Source: an uncultured Acinetobacter sp.
GTDB taxonomy: Bacteria > Pseudomonadota > Gammaproteobacteria > Pseudomonadales > Moraxellaceae
Assembly: GCF_943914805.1 (NCBI RefSeq)
Contig: NZ_CALUDM010000039.1
Location: forward strand, 1 to 27,275
Direction: 5' to 3'
DNA: 27,275 nucleotides
Part shown: piece after piece, positions 15,941 through 26,045 of the stretch
Numbering within the stretch: position 1 is the stretch's first letter
How the letters are laid out: each line of letters opens with the position of its first letter
Notes under the pieces: generated by a model
Seen by the model: the letters and a program-made list of their open reading frames with translations, nothing else
The model's database searches: none
What the model was told of the DNA's origin: nothing
Made by a program: the position numbers and the translations under genes

Positions 15941-18522
15941 TCGTTAATTACTCCAATAAAATGATATGCGGTCTTATGTTCAACTAAACTACTGTTCCCC
16001 CATTTATAGCGAAGGTTATTTTCATTCGTCTCAGATATGTTGGCATATTCACTATCCCCAAATACAACCTTACAGGCATCTCTGTAAAACACTGAACCAC
16101 TTAAACTTGGAGATGGCGTAAAATAACCATTTGTAGGAACTGAATTAAAAACTGTATTGACTTGTTTATTGATCGAGACATAAAGCGCACCAGAAGTTTT
16201 CCCACCATTATTTTTTTCTTTTGAATATTCTTGTATTTTTGGAGGTGTACCTCCTCCCGAATAATTCCACTGGTTTGAATCAGGGTGAACCAACCATGTG
16301 ATGTCGTAAGGTAGGTCGGGAAGCCATGAGCCTTGATCAGCAAAATCAGAATACTCCATAGGTTCATAGATGGCTGTTTCCACCCAGACCGGATTTCCTT
16401 TTTGAGGATATGGTTGACCTGTTTTTTTATGAACAGGGCCAACCCAAGCCCAAACTGAATCATAAGTCCAATATTTATAACTATTGGGGTCACGTATAAA
16501 TAACAGATCCAATGTTTCACGTTCAGTTTCAGCCACTATTATTTTTTTCATTGCCACTAATGCAGAGTTTCTACAGTAGAAAGGGATGCACACACCTAAT
16601 AAAATTGTATTATTCTGGCTGGTTAGTGTATTAATTTTATGTGTGTAATAGCGGTTTCTCCACACATCTCCATTCATTGAACCAAAAAAGAGAAAACTGA
16701 AATATGGTTTAGTATCAAATCCTTTATCTAATCCAAGTATTTTGGTGGTCATTTCATAAGGCGAAAAGACTTCTCTTAGATCTAGATCAGTTGTGTAAAA
16801 GTAGCCTTGTGGTGACGAGTTCCCTACAGTTTCCGATTGTTCCCATGAACCAACAATCATTACTTCTTCAAAATTTCCGCTTACCTGTTTTTTAAATGAT
16901 CGCCAATCCACAAAATACTTGATGACTTTTAAACTATCTCCGATGTAATAACCAAACATAATCGTGTCACAGTTAGGTTTTATCTTAGGTATTGTATTAC
17001 TTGGGTTAAAGTTAAAGGATATGCAACCTTTTTGTTTTACTGATGGAAATTTAATCTGTGGCTGAACTGTTATATCAGCATCATGGTAAAGATTGCCTGT
17101 TCCTACCTTGACGATTCTCCCATTCAATCTCGAGATTGGATCCAACTGATAATTATCCCAATAATCCACATCGACACTGGTCACACCTAATGGATTATTT
17201 ATACTTGTAAGCGCAAGTTGATATATGTCTGCCTGTGGAACCCTTCTTAACTTATATAATATTGCATTGGTTCTAACTGTGTTGGGAACCAATAGCTGAA
17301 ATAACCTGTTCAGATATTTAGAATTAACAGACAGATATTGTTGTTCAACATCAACCTTGCTCCTCCACCCCCAATTCTCCAGCAATGAGAACTCAAGTCT
17401 CATTTTGTATGCATTACCAACCAATATTCCGTCATCATTTTTTCCGAAACATGTATTAAATCCTTCTATTCCACTTGAATTGAATGACCAACCACAAGCA
17501 TCACTATAAGATGTGTGAGTATAAAAATCAGAACTGTCACACACTTTAATAATGACACCAGCTCTTTTCCATGCATGAAAATCATGATCATTAATTGGAA
17601 AACTCTCTCCCGAAGGTAATGCACCAAAACGGTCAAGAATATTAATGATTTCTTGATCCCCAACAAAGTCAATATATTCTCTAAATGCTTGAGTCGCAGT
17701 AGCAGGAATAATAGGTAAAGGCATCGCCCAAACCCCTTTTTTATTCACTTGAATAAGCCATGGCTTTTTACCTGAGTCGAATGTCACTCCATTTGTATTG
17801 TAGAATTTGTAATCATATTGAAATGATCCATCCAAAGGTGGGATGCCACTGTATCCTGGCAATCTAACGCCATCCAGTTCATCTACAATTCGTTCAATGT
17901 AAGTATTTGGAATATTAAATTGCATACGTTCAAGTGGGTTATTAGGTAAATCATTTAATGTTTGTTTTCCATACCCACCAACTATTTGCATAATTTCTGC
18001 TAAAGCGCCGCTATACCATGTTGGTTTTTGTTGGTCATATTGGGTTTTAACAAGATCAGAGTTATCAAGAAAATCTATAAATTCAGGTACAATATTCTCA
18101 TTTGGTGGAATGACAAAGCGTTGTAAATATAATGTTTTGGAAGGTAATTCTTCATCTAAATAATTGATTAACCTGCGTCGGCACTGTTCTGTTAGTTTTA
18201 TGCCGACTCCCTCAGTCTTTCTAACTTTTGCTCTAGTAACTACTCCACTATAAAGCATTGGTATATAGAGTTTTGCCAAACCATCTGGCTCAAACTTATT
18301 CAGTATCAGCTCTTTGTGAGCAATTGCTTTTAACATCCCTCCCATATCTTGCAATATGACGTAACCGCCATCAGGCAAGTCTTTGACCTGCCTAATGCTC
18401 TCTAATGTAGATATGGCTTTCTGATTGCTTAATTTTTTAAGCTGGTGGTCAATGAACAAACTGTCATTTTCAGTGAGTTTTCCATTGACCACTAAAAGCC
18501 CATAGGGACGTGGACTATGCAT
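15937..18522 (-). CDS. Large uncharacterised virion protein, 861 residues
   Basis: ATG 18522 follows the previous stop by three bases (TAACAGATG), and its end overlaps the next ATG by 4 bp. The N terminus (MHSPRPYGLLVVNGKL) has no signal peptide. The protein is rich in Trp, Tyr, Gly and Asn with many short beta-like segments. It has a few Cys residues, a KKTGQPYPQKG...W region and SGGGTPP late in the chain. No catalytic motif is evident. Its position among tail-type genes suggests a tail, baseplate or host-recognition component. I do not recognise the family. Confidence 0.7.
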   Translation of the reverse strand: MHSPRPYGLLVVNGKLTENDSLFIDHQLKKLSNQKAISTLESIRQVKDLPDGGYVILQDMGGMLKAIAHKELILNKFEPDGLAKLYIPMLYSGVVTRAKVRKTEGVGIKLTEQCRRRLINYLDEELPSKTLYLQRFVIPPNENIVPEFIDFLDNSDLVKTQYDQQKPTWYSGALAEIMQIVGGYGKQTLNDLPNNPLERMQFNIPNTYIERIVDELDGVRLPGYSGIPPLDGSFQYDYKFYNTNGVTFDSGKKPWLIQVNKKGVWAMPLPIIPATATQAFREYIDFVGDQEIINILDRFGALPSGESFPINDHDFHAWKRAGVIIKVCDSSDFYTHTSYSDACGWSFNSSGIEGFNTCFGKNDDGILVGNAYKMRLEFSLLENWGWRSKVDVEQQYLSVNSKYLNRLFQLLVPNTVRTNAILYKLRRVPQADIYQLALTSINNPLGVTSVDVDYWDNYQLDPISRLNGRIVKVGTGNLYHDADITVQPQIKFPSVKQKGCISFNFNPSNTIPKIKPNCDTIMFGYYIGDSLKVIKYFVDWRSFKKQVSGNFEEVMIVGSWEQSETVGNSSPQGYFYTTDLDLREVFSPYEMTTKILGLDKGFDTKPYFSFLFFGSMNGDVWRNRYYTHKINTLTSQNNTILLGVCIPFYCRNSALVAMKKIIVAETERETLDLLFIRDPNSYKYWTYDSVWAWVGPVHKKTGQPYPQKGNPVWVETAIYEPMEYSDFADQGSWLPDLPYDITWLVHPDSNQWNYSGGGTPPKIQEYSKEKNNGGKTSGALYVSINKQVNTVFNSVPTNGYFTPSPSLSGSVFYRDACKVVFGDSEYANISETNENNLRYKWGNSSLVEHKTAYHFIGVINE

Positions 18523-18525
18523 CTG

Positions 18526-19104
18526 TTACGCTGCAGTAAAACTCAGGCGATAACCAATTTCATATTCATCACCATCTTGGAATACACGTGCTGCTGTATA
18601 TTTTGATGCTGAAATTAAGGTACCAGTTGTGCCACCTTTTGTACTATTGGTTAACATAGCAGCACCTGTCACTGTAAGTTGTGAAGATGTTGCAATAGTC
18701 ACTTTAGCTACCGTGTTGAAGTTATCAATTGAATTGGTTGATGTATTTTGCGGTGTCCATTGTGGACGTGTTGCAGATGTATAACCTTCAGTCATACTCA
18801 CAATTTCAGCTGCAACAGACGCAAAGTTTGCTGCTGTCCAATTTGCTGCTGGTGCAGTTGCACCACTGAACAATGCAAGATAGTAACCTGCTGGTTTCGC
18901 AGTTGTACCCATTGCGACATTAAGCAAATGCGCAAGACCTTCATTCACCACTAGGTTGTGAGTTGTTTGCCACTCACCGCCATTAATACGGTCAAAATAT
19001 TCACCTTGCGCCAAAATTCCCTGTTTTGGAAAATAGATGCCTTGCTCAGTCAACTGGTAGTTTTCCGTTTTTAAATCATTCGCCAGTTCTTTCGTGTTCA
19101 TCAT
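18526..19104 (-). CDS. Small phage structural protein, 192 residues
   Basis: The start is ATG 19104, with a second ATG immediately after it; the ribosome-binding site is weak. The segment HNLVVNEGLAHLLNVAMG..AKPAGYYLALFSG resembles a common group of phage proteins that carry G(L).(H/Y)LLDVA...Y..LF near the N terminus. The second half is Thr/Ser/Ala-rich and beta-like, ending EYEIGYRLSFTAA. It lies 27 nt after the neck-type gene and 3 nt before the 861-residue gene. It is probably a minor tail or head-decoration protein. Confidence 0.7.
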   Translation of the reverse strand: MMNTKELANDLKTENYQLTEQGIYFPKQGILAQGEYFDRINGGEWQTTHNLVVNEGLAHLLNVAMGTTAKPAGYYLALFSGATAPAANWTAANFASVAAEIVSMTEGYTSATRPQWTPQNTSTNSIDNFNTVAKVTIATSSQLTVTGAAMLTNSTKGGTTGTLISASKYTAARVFQDGDEYEIGYRLSFTAA

Positions 19105-19131
19105 TAGATACCATGTAAGTAAACAATGACA

Positions 19132-20355
19132 TCACGTTACAATGGTTGTAACCCTTCTCCCTAGCCTTACAGACCTACCAGACTTTGCGGTGATTCCTTT
19201 TAATATGCCAGCTTGTAATTCAATAATCTGACCACTAGAAGTCCCCAAGATATAACCATTCTCAGCCAACCATAGTGCGGTTGTATTCCCACCTTGGGAT
19301 ATATCAGAACCAATATCATTATTATCAATTTCAATAACACTATCAGGTACTGGCGCATGAGAGGTCTTAGACTGAAATATCATTTCTGCTGGATTATTCC
19401 CTGTTAGAAAAACGACATGTGTGACTTGGCCAACCCAAATACCACCATCAACTGGCAGAATGAAAGTAATACGTTGGGGCATAACCACAAAGCCAAACTT
19501 TTCATCATGAAGATGGTATGCCAGTGGCTCTGAAAATCTGAGTATATTTTTATCTGCAGTTAGCAAACGACCTTGCCAATATTTCATATATCGACCTGTT
19601 GGCATAGGCGATAAACCTTTAAACCGAGCAGTCATACCCAAATCTAAACTATTAATTGTGATTAAGCTTGTACTGATTGGATGATCAGAATGATGTAATA
19701 GCTCTCCACCATTCCGATCTGTCACATAAATTCTGACATGTGTAATGGATTGATCGAAACAGTAAGGTAAATTTATTTGGATACTCGAAAATGATGGATC
19801 ATCAAGATGACTATTTGATGTAAGACTTATTTGATCTGAGGCAATTTGTGATAAAGCTGATTCTTGTTGATCACGTAACCATGAAATTGCCACACTATAA
19901 GTTCCACTTTTCAATGATCCTTCACTATCAAGCACAGTTAACATTGGCATTGCAGGCGTATCAATTGTTAAAGGTTGAATAGTTTGTCCGTTATATACCC
20001 ACAAACCCAATTCACTTGAAATATAAATAAGGTTGTTAATGACTTCATAGCAGATATGAATTTGACCAATTTTCGTTAATATTTCATGTTGCCATGATTG
20101 CGGATCTAATCTAATTAATTGATCACCTAAAGTTGCAAACACATCTTTATGTAATGGGCTTTGCCATATATTCTTAAAACTTAAAAGCGAAACACGTTCT
20201 GCACCTTGACGTAATTTAAGCCGACCAGTATCTGTAATATCAAGATTTACAGCATCCCGTACATATAATTTAGGTGAATCACCACCTTGTTGAAGCCCAT
20301 CATCTGCAGCAACGTTGTTTATGCCAGCAATTGGAAATAATTTTGAAGCTGCCAT
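19132..20355 (-). CDS. Neck or tail-stabiliser-like protein, 407 residues
   Basis: I chose ATG 20355 (MAASKLFPIAGINNV) because it directly follows the stop of the 1251-residue gene (TAAGATG); an alternative start at 20454 would overlap that gene by about 98 bp. The N terminus contains NLDITDTGRLKLRQG, a signature I associate with phage neck and stabilisation proteins of beta-propeller type. Repeated strands with Trp and Gly follow (GLWVYNGQTIQPL, GGIWVGQVTHVVFLTG). There is no enzyme motif. Confidence 0.7.
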   Translation of the reverse strand: MAASKLFPIAGINNVAADDGLQQGGDSPKLYVRDAVNLDITDTGRLKLRQGAERVSLLSFKNIWQSPLHKDVFATLGDQLIRLDPQSWQHEILTKIGQIHICYEVINNLIYISSELGLWVYNGQTIQPLTIDTPAMPMLTVLDSEGSLKSGTYSVAISWLRDQQESALSQIASDQISLTSNSHLDDPSFSSIQINLPYCFDQSITHVRIYVTDRNGGELLHHSDHPISTSLITINSLDLGMTARFKGLSPMPTGRYMKYWQGRLLTADKNILRFSEPLAYHLHDEKFGFVVMPQRITFILPVDGGIWVGQVTHVVFLTGNNPAEMIFQSKTSHAPVPDSVIEIDNNDIGSDISQGGNTTALWLAENGYILGTSSGQIIELQAGILKGITAKSGRSVRLGRRVTTIVT

Positions 20356-20356
20356 C

Positions 20357-23300
20357 TTAAAAGGCCCCTTTTCTAAATTGATCAGCATTACCATCTGGAC
20401 GAATGTAATGTACTGCTGGTTTGATATTAGGAACACCTTGGTTAAATGCGTCAAAACCTACACACTGTATTCCCTGAACTGGTTTAGGAATTTCGGTCAA
20501 CCTGACACGCATGCGTTGGTCAAATGCGGTGTAGTCATATTCACAGACAAATGAATCAAAACCATCAAGCTTTAATTCTCTGACTTTCAATGAAATCCAT
20601 GTTTGACCAAACTGCTGGCTGTCAAATCCGCCATAGTTCCCCTTTACCAACTCGCCAACTCGTAACCCTTGCCACATAAAAGGCGTATCGCCACTTTTCC
20701 AAGTTCCCATTTGTAGGTGATTACTACCAACAGTTTTGATCGTGCGATTAAAAAAATCTACTGTAGGTCTATTTAATATAGGGGAATTAAGACCATTTGG
20801 TTTGATAAAAAATGCACCGCCATATGGAATACTTAGCGAGGGCTGACCAAAGTTCTGCATATCATTTGAATCAAATTGAATTATATTTTGATCAAAAGGA
20901 CCAACAACATGAAATCCAATTCTCTGACTCCTAAATCCAAAATCTTTGAGATTAATGTAGCGTCGTCTTAAATCAATTTTATGACCATTACCAAAACTAC
21001 TTTGATTACCAATGCCAATTGAAAATTTTCGATGTTGCAAAGTTATATTTAAATTTCCAAATACTTCACCAGCTGGCCGTGTTCCTCCACTACTATTTAT
21101 TGGATGAAATCTATTTGATTCTGGATGATTAGTGATTGCTTGACTTGGAGTGTCTTCCGTTGCCCAAATTGTCCATGGCGATATTCTTGGTTTTACCTCT
21201 TTAATCTGAAGAAAGTCCCCCATAGTTGGTACAATAATTTTTCTATTTTTTAAAGTTAGGAGATGACTACCAACTGTTAATTCCTGCAAACCAGGTTGTA
21301 CCAGAATCCCATTAGATTGTGTGTAATGGTTACCATAACGGCTGGCTATAAATCCTTCTGGAAAAATCACATTAGATTTTACAGACGGATCAGATACTTG
21401 CCTTTCAGGAATTTTAATTCCATGACCATTGTTTTGCTCACCATCTAGCTCTACCGCATCTAACCAAATGTATTGTGGATAATATGGGGGAACTCCTGTC
21501 TTAATGACTGTGTGCTTAGGTATGGCCCATTGAGTAAACCCACTTACTGAGAATTGCCGATCCCTAAATGCTACCTCACTTCTACCCCATACAACAGTTT
21601 CACTACCTAAATGTAATAAGTCACGCCATTGTGTACGAATACTAGCCTGCCCAAATTCTTCGCTATTACGACCTCGAGTGCCTAAATCTGGAGTAAGATT
21701 TTTAATTTTTGGTGTGCCATAAGCATCTCTCATCGTCCAACGTGGTGTAATTAAATTCCAATGAATACTTAATGATGGATTGCCGAATGCTTGATGGTCA
21801 TCAAAACGCCCAACTTCCTCAATATATCGAGTGTGTAAATCAATGCGATGAATAGGTATATAAGGAGGGGCAATTGTATATCTCTGCTCAAACTTTAAGG
21901 TTCTGATTCGATCAGCAACCAAAGGCTTACCCATCTCAAGGCTTTCAAAATTACCTATACGATTGAAATATCTTCGGGTATTTAAAATAGTCCCTATGCC
22001 AAAGGAATCGGCTTTAAAACCTTTTTGAGCAATGACAGGTGCAGCATTGTAAATCACTGACCAACTACTCATATAAGGTGATTCCATACCTTGTAGTTTT
22101 AATTTTCTTATTCGATCAGCAATCATTGCCTGACCAAAAACTAATGCATTCAATCCATTTGCAGACAATAAACGTGCTTTGTTTTCAATATTGGGTTCAC
22201 CAATACGTGCCAAATTATTACCAATTGCTCCAATGGATTTATTTTTATTCTCAATACTTGTCCAACCTGTCCACTTAGGTGGAACTAAACCACTATCACC
22301 ATCGTAAAATTGAACAATGTATTGTCTTAAATTCCAAAATTTATGTGTACCAAAACGATGACCGCCCTCTTGCCCTGTTGTTAAAAATCCATTTGGTTTT
22401 ATATATTTTTTCCATAAATCTACCATTGTTATACCAAAGGGATTTATGAAACCTTGCGGATAAATCGACTGGCTTTCAGGAATAATTCGACTACCAAATA
22501 GTGTTGCAACATATCCAAAAGGTTGAATATTTTGTGTTCCACCAACACGATGATTAGGAATTTTAGGATAATCAATCACTAAAGGTGCAATAAAACGGAC
22601 TGCATAAGAAAGCCATGTGTCATTCCCATAAGCAGAATGAATTGAACCTTTAGCTAGTAGCACTCTGCGACCATGTTCTATACGTGGTATGCCGTATTGA
22701 TCATTAAAAATGCCTATTGGCTTTAACACTCTTGTAAAATGCCAGACATTAATCTCACCAAACAATAAAGATTCACGCCCCAACCCTGCATAAATAGAAC
22801 GAGTTTTATGTGAAATCCATGTAGAACCAAAAATATTTTGATTATTTCCACTAGGTTTTAATTCTGGTGTTTTTGTTAAAGTTGGTTGACCAAATTTAGG
22901 TTGATAAAATCCACTTGGCTTAATAGTACGAATTCGATAGCCAATAGCGGAATTTAAACCAGCAAAAGAATTAATTCCAATTGGTGCAATTGATGGCGTT
23001 TTATTTCGTATTGCATTGCTACCAAAGTTTTGATTATCCAATCCTTTGGGAATTATATTTCTTAGGTTGCTTTCAATAACACCCCAATCACTGAAAGATT
23101 GCGCATATAAGCCTGATAGCTTAATTATTCTTCTAGTATTTCTTATTGAAATATCACCAAAAACACCACCAGGTATTACGGTATTAGCTCCTGTCACCCC
23201 AATTCTTTGAGTGGGGTCAAATATTTTTGGATAGCCTGAATTGAAAGCGTCAATATAATTTGGCTTTAAGTATCTTGGGCTATGTGATATCCAAGTATTC

Positions 23301-24112
23301 CCATAGCTATCGTTAGTAAATCCTCTCGGGGATGGATTGCGCTGTACCAGTGCTATACCAAAGCCTATAGGTAGGATGCCTATTGTATAAATAATACGAG
23401 GTGATACATTTGGACGATCTATTGAAAGCGGTGCGATACCACGTGATGGGGAGCGTAAATCAACATACTGATCTGCACGTGTATTGATCAATTTTGGCTG
23501 CGGTAACACAGCACTATTAAAGCCTAATACACGAACTTCCTTTACACCACCTTGCGCATACGCTGTGCCATATATAGCCATGTTGTGGCCTGAAACAACT
23601 GCATATTGGCGTAGGTTGTATATAAGAGGTCTACCGTAGGTGGTAGCTACAAACGAAGGAATATTATATTGTCGGTTAAGGGTGCGAATATAATATGTGC
23701 CAAATACTGATGCTACAAAACCTGAAATCTCTAAGTAGCTATGAAGATTAAAAACTTTGTGTTCATTGGATGATGTAAATGTATTTGGACCAATCGTGGA
23801 AACATATTGATTGAGATTCCATATCCTTGTGGCACCAACATTACTTGTATCCACTCCTGAAACAGATAAGAACTGTTTATCGTTATAGGTATGCGTATTA
23901 CCAAACTCACTAGACAGCAAGCCTGAAGGTACAACGATTTGGGATGGCGATGTTCGTGTTCTGCCAAATTCATTTGCATCAAAACTATCAGGACGAATGA
24001 AAGTAAATAGTGGTGTAAGTGTTAGTTGTTCTGGTTTGTATATGCCACTGGGACCCTGTGTGGCATCTACACTATATGTCAAAGTCAGGCGTTGAGGTGC
24101 TTTTAAAACCAT
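20357..24112 (-). CDS. Giant repeat-rich tail-type protein, 1251 residues
   Basis: ATG 24112 lies 13 nt after the previous stop, with AGGG in between. Nearly the whole chain is built of degenerate repeats in which a G(F/L/I)....FG motif is followed by a short (I/W)..(H/N)..R.(I/L) segment, for example SGFYQPKFGQPTL and KGLDNQNFGSNAIRNK. I read well over a dozen copies with roughly 25-50 residue spacing. This predicts an elongated, beta-rich filament. It could be a fibre or a structural tail component. No chaperone, hydrolase or lectin motif is visible. I do not recognise a named family. Confidence 0.7.
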   Translation of the reverse strand: MVLKAPQRLTLTYSVDATQGPSGIYKPEQLTLTPLFTFIRPDSFDANEFGRTRTSPSQIVVPSGLLSSEFGNTHTYNDKQFLSVSGVDTSNVGATRIWNLNQYVSTIGPNTFTSSNEHKVFNLHSYLEISGFVASVFGTYYIRTLNRQYNIPSFVATTYGRPLIYNLRQYAVVSGHNMAIYGTAYAQGGVKEVRVLGFNSAVLPQPKLINTRADQYVDLRSPSRGIAPLSIDRPNVSPRIIYTIGILPIGFGIALVQRNPSPRGFTNDSYGNTWISHSPRYLKPNYIDAFNSGYPKIFDPTQRIGVTGANTVIPGGVFGDISIRNTRRIIKLSGLYAQSFSDWGVIESNLRNIIPKGLDNQNFGSNAIRNKTPSIAPIGINSFAGLNSAIGYRIRTIKPSGFYQPKFGQPTLTKTPELKPSGNNQNIFGSTWISHKTRSIYAGLGRESLLFGEINVWHFTRVLKPIGIFNDQYGIPRIEHGRRVLLAKGSIHSAYGNDTWLSYAVRFIAPLVIDYPKIPNHRVGGTQNIQPFGYVATLFGSRIIPESQSIYPQGFINPFGITMVDLWKKYIKPNGFLTTGQEGGHRFGTHKFWNLRQYIVQFYDGDSGLVPPKWTGWTSIENKNKSIGAIGNNLARIGEPNIENKARLLSANGLNALVFGQAMIADRIRKLKLQGMESPYMSSWSVIYNAAPVIAQKGFKADSFGIGTILNTRRYFNRIGNFESLEMGKPLVADRIRTLKFEQRYTIAPPYIPIHRIDLHTRYIEEVGRFDDHQAFGNPSLSIHWNLITPRWTMRDAYGTPKIKNLTPDLGTRGRNSEEFGQASIRTQWRDLLHLGSETVVWGRSEVAFRDRQFSVSGFTQWAIPKHTVIKTGVPPYYPQYIWLDAVELDGEQNNGHGIKIPERQVSDPSVKSNVIFPEGFIASRYGNHYTQSNGILVQPGLQELTVGSHLLTLKNRKIIVPTMGDFLQIKEVKPRISPWTIWATEDTPSQAITNHPESNRFHPINSSGGTRPAGEVFGNLNITLQHRKFSIGIGNQSSFGNGHKIDLRRRYINLKDFGFRSQRIGFHVVGPFDQNIIQFDSNDMQNFGQPSLSIPYGGAFFIKPNGLNSPILNRPTVDFFNRTIKTVGSNHLQMGTWKSGDTPFMWQGLRVGELVKGNYGGFDSQQFGQTWISLKVRELKLDGFDSFVCEYDYTAFDQRMRVRLTEIPKPVQGIQCVGFDAFNQGVPNIKPAVHYIRPDGNADQFRKGAF

Positions 24113-24125
24113 AGATTAAAGCCCT

Positions 24126-25673
24126 TTAAAAGCCGACTGGAAATTTATCTGTTGGTGGATCAAAGCCTTCTATTGTGTATCGGGCAACTCTAGTTAGACG
24201 CAAACTATCAATACTTATGTCAGCATATTCAGAACCAGAAGCATTTGCACCAACATACAAAGTATTGTGAGAAATATTGTATGATAATTGACTGTCATCA
24301 ACACGATAACGAACACCATCCACAAACGCATAAAAAACCCCATTTTTACGCATAATGCATAGATGTCGCCATTCGATAGTTGATAAAGATAAATTACCAC
24401 CACCTTTTACATCAAAATAAGAACTACCATTATGTAGTTGGAAGCCTGCTGAAGAATTATTTTGGATTAAATACACATAAATACCACCTAGTGCATTATT
24501 AGGACCAATCTGAAAAACACGCCCCCACTCCCCATTGGTTTTATTTAATATTATAAAAGCCTCCAATGTGAAATCGGATGTGCCAAGTACTGGAATTGTC
24601 GCATTATACCTACCAGTTTGGCTAAGATAGATAATACCTTCACTGAACTTGGGAGGATGCGAAAATGTAAGACCAGAACTATCGAAAGATACTTTTGATT
24701 CTGAGTAATCCTTTAAACCCTCCAGACTATCCTTAAAAAGCAGTTTTACATCACTATCGGCTTCCAAGGGCGTAGTTAACGAATCAAATCCTGCAAGGTC
24801 ATATTTGTTACCTGTTGAAATTCTAAGACCACCGAATAACATGCCGAAAACTTCACTACCACTGGTGTTGCTACCGATATACAAGTTTTGTTTAGTAATA
24901 TTAAACCCAGTAAAATTACTATTAGTAGTAACAAGCGTACCGTTCAGATATAACCTAAATACACCGCTAGTTCGCATAAGGCAAATGTGATTGTATTTAT
25001 TATTGCTTAAAGTGGCTTTAGCTTCTATAGAGGTATATATGTATATACCACTAGGATCATAGCCCTGCACAAAAAGAGTTGGTGGATTTGTGCTCGCATT
25101 CTGACAAATCAACAAAGTTCCTGCTGAATTATTTTCACCTATTTGAATTATTCGACCATAGTTCTGACGGTTATTAACATGATCAGGAATACATTGAATC
25201 TCAATGGTGAAATCTTCTGTACCAAGAACTAATGGTAAGCCTGATCGTATATTTCCATTTATACGGATAAAACGAGAACCATTAAGCAATCCTTTTGCGA
25301 CAAAAGCATAGTTTGTATTTGTGAGTTGCTCCTGATTTTGAGTTGCTGCAAATTTTTTCACTATCGTTTGAAGGCTATTTCCTGTGTCAAAATCGGCAGG
25401 TGTTAAGATGACAGTTTTATCGTAGAAAGGATCGCCAAACCCAGTATATAAAAACTTCTGTTCACTGACTCTGGTGTCAGAGTCAAGATAAACAATAGCT
25501 GCATAGTAATACAGCTGCCCCAAGATGACGGTAGTATCAACATAATAAGGTTTAACAATACCTGTAGCTATTGGTGCTGGAAGATTCTCGAAATCTAACG
25601 GATTACTGGATCGGACAATATCGAATGAATCGAATTTCCCGAACTGAGAAAACTCCAATCTGACACTTGGCAT
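24126..25673 (-). CDS. Tail protein with two LamG/ConA-like lectin domains, 515 residues
   Basis: I chose ATG 25673 (MPSVRLEFSQFG): GAGG stands 5 nt upstream, whereas the upstream TTG at 25697 has no such site. Residues 1-90 resemble a fibronectin-III-type strand arrangement (FDIVRSS...YYYAAIVYLD). Two LamG/concanavalin-A-like domains follow (about 125-300 and 335-510), with paired motifs HICLMRTSGVFRLYLNG / HLCIMRKNGVFYAFVDG and LYIGSNTSGSE / LYVGANASGSE. Such domains usually bind carbohydrate, so host-surface recognition is likely. The two copies look like an internal duplication that has since diverged. Confidence 0.8.
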   Translation of the reverse strand: MPSVRLEFSQFGKFDSFDIVRSSNPLDFENLPAPIATGIVKPYYVDTTVILGQLYYYAAIVYLDSDTRVSEQKFLYTGFGDPFYDKTVILTPADFDTGNSLQTIVKKFAATQNQEQLTNTNYAFVAKGLLNGSRFIRINGNIRSGLPLVLGTEDFTIEIQCIPDHVNNRQNYGRIIQIGENNSAGTLLICQNASTNPPTLFVQGYDPSGIYIYTSIEAKATLSNNKYNHICLMRTSGVFRLYLNGTLVTTNSNFTGFNITKQNLYIGSNTSGSEVFGMLFGGLRISTGNKYDLAGFDSLTTPLEADSDVKLLFKDSLEGLKDYSESKVSFDSSGLTFSHPPKFSEGIIYLSQTGRYNATIPVLGTSDFTLEAFIILNKTNGEWGRVFQIGPNNALGGIYVYLIQNNSSAGFQLHNGSSYFDVKGGGNLSLSTIEWRHLCIMRKNGVFYAFVDGVRYRVDDSQLSYNISHNTLYVGANASGSEYADISIDSLRLTRVARYTIEGFDPPTDKFPVGF

Positions 25674-25700
25674 AGTATCCTCTGATAATAAAAACAAAGA

Positions 25701-26030
25701 TCACAAAATCAAATTTCCATAAACATTTTCATTCATCCAATAGCCTTTTTCATCATGCCAAACTGAATAAGCATTAAAGAGCCACTGTTCATCATTAGAT
25801 TGGATACAATCCTGCATCCAGCCAATAATCCATTCCATGACATTGCCGACATGACCATATTTGATGCCAGCGACTTCTACTGCATACATCTGGAACTTTG
25901 GTAAATGGATTAATATATGCCACTTAATCTTGCTAATTTCTTCGCTTTGTTCAATATCACTGGCATATAAATCAGCTTTAAAACCTTCAACACCTACGGC
26001 TTGCGTAGGTGGTTTTGGGCTATTTTCCAT
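25701..26030 (-). CDS. Small uncharacterised phage protein, 109 residues
   Basis: ATG 26030 is preceded at short range by GGTGGG. The protein is rich in Trp and acidic residues (KIKWHILIHLPKF, MEWIIGWMQDC, AYSVWHDEKGYW). There is no signal peptide or clear membrane helix. It is 15 nt after the previous gene and 27 nt before the LamG gene, inside the late operon. A structural or assembly role is inferred only from position. Confidence 0.65.
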   Translation of the reverse strand: MENSPKPPTQAVGVEGFKADLYASDIEQSEEISKIKWHILIHLPKFQMYAVEVAGIKYGHVGNVMEWIIGWMQDCIQSNDEQWLFNAYSVWHDEKGYWMNENVYGNLIL

Positions 26031-26045
26031 ATCCCACCTTCATAA

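Noticed and set aside
20355..20454. Upstream start of the neck-type gene at 20454
   Set aside because: It would overlap the 1251-residue gene by about 98 bp; ATG 20355 directly follows that gene's stop and begins a family-like N terminus.
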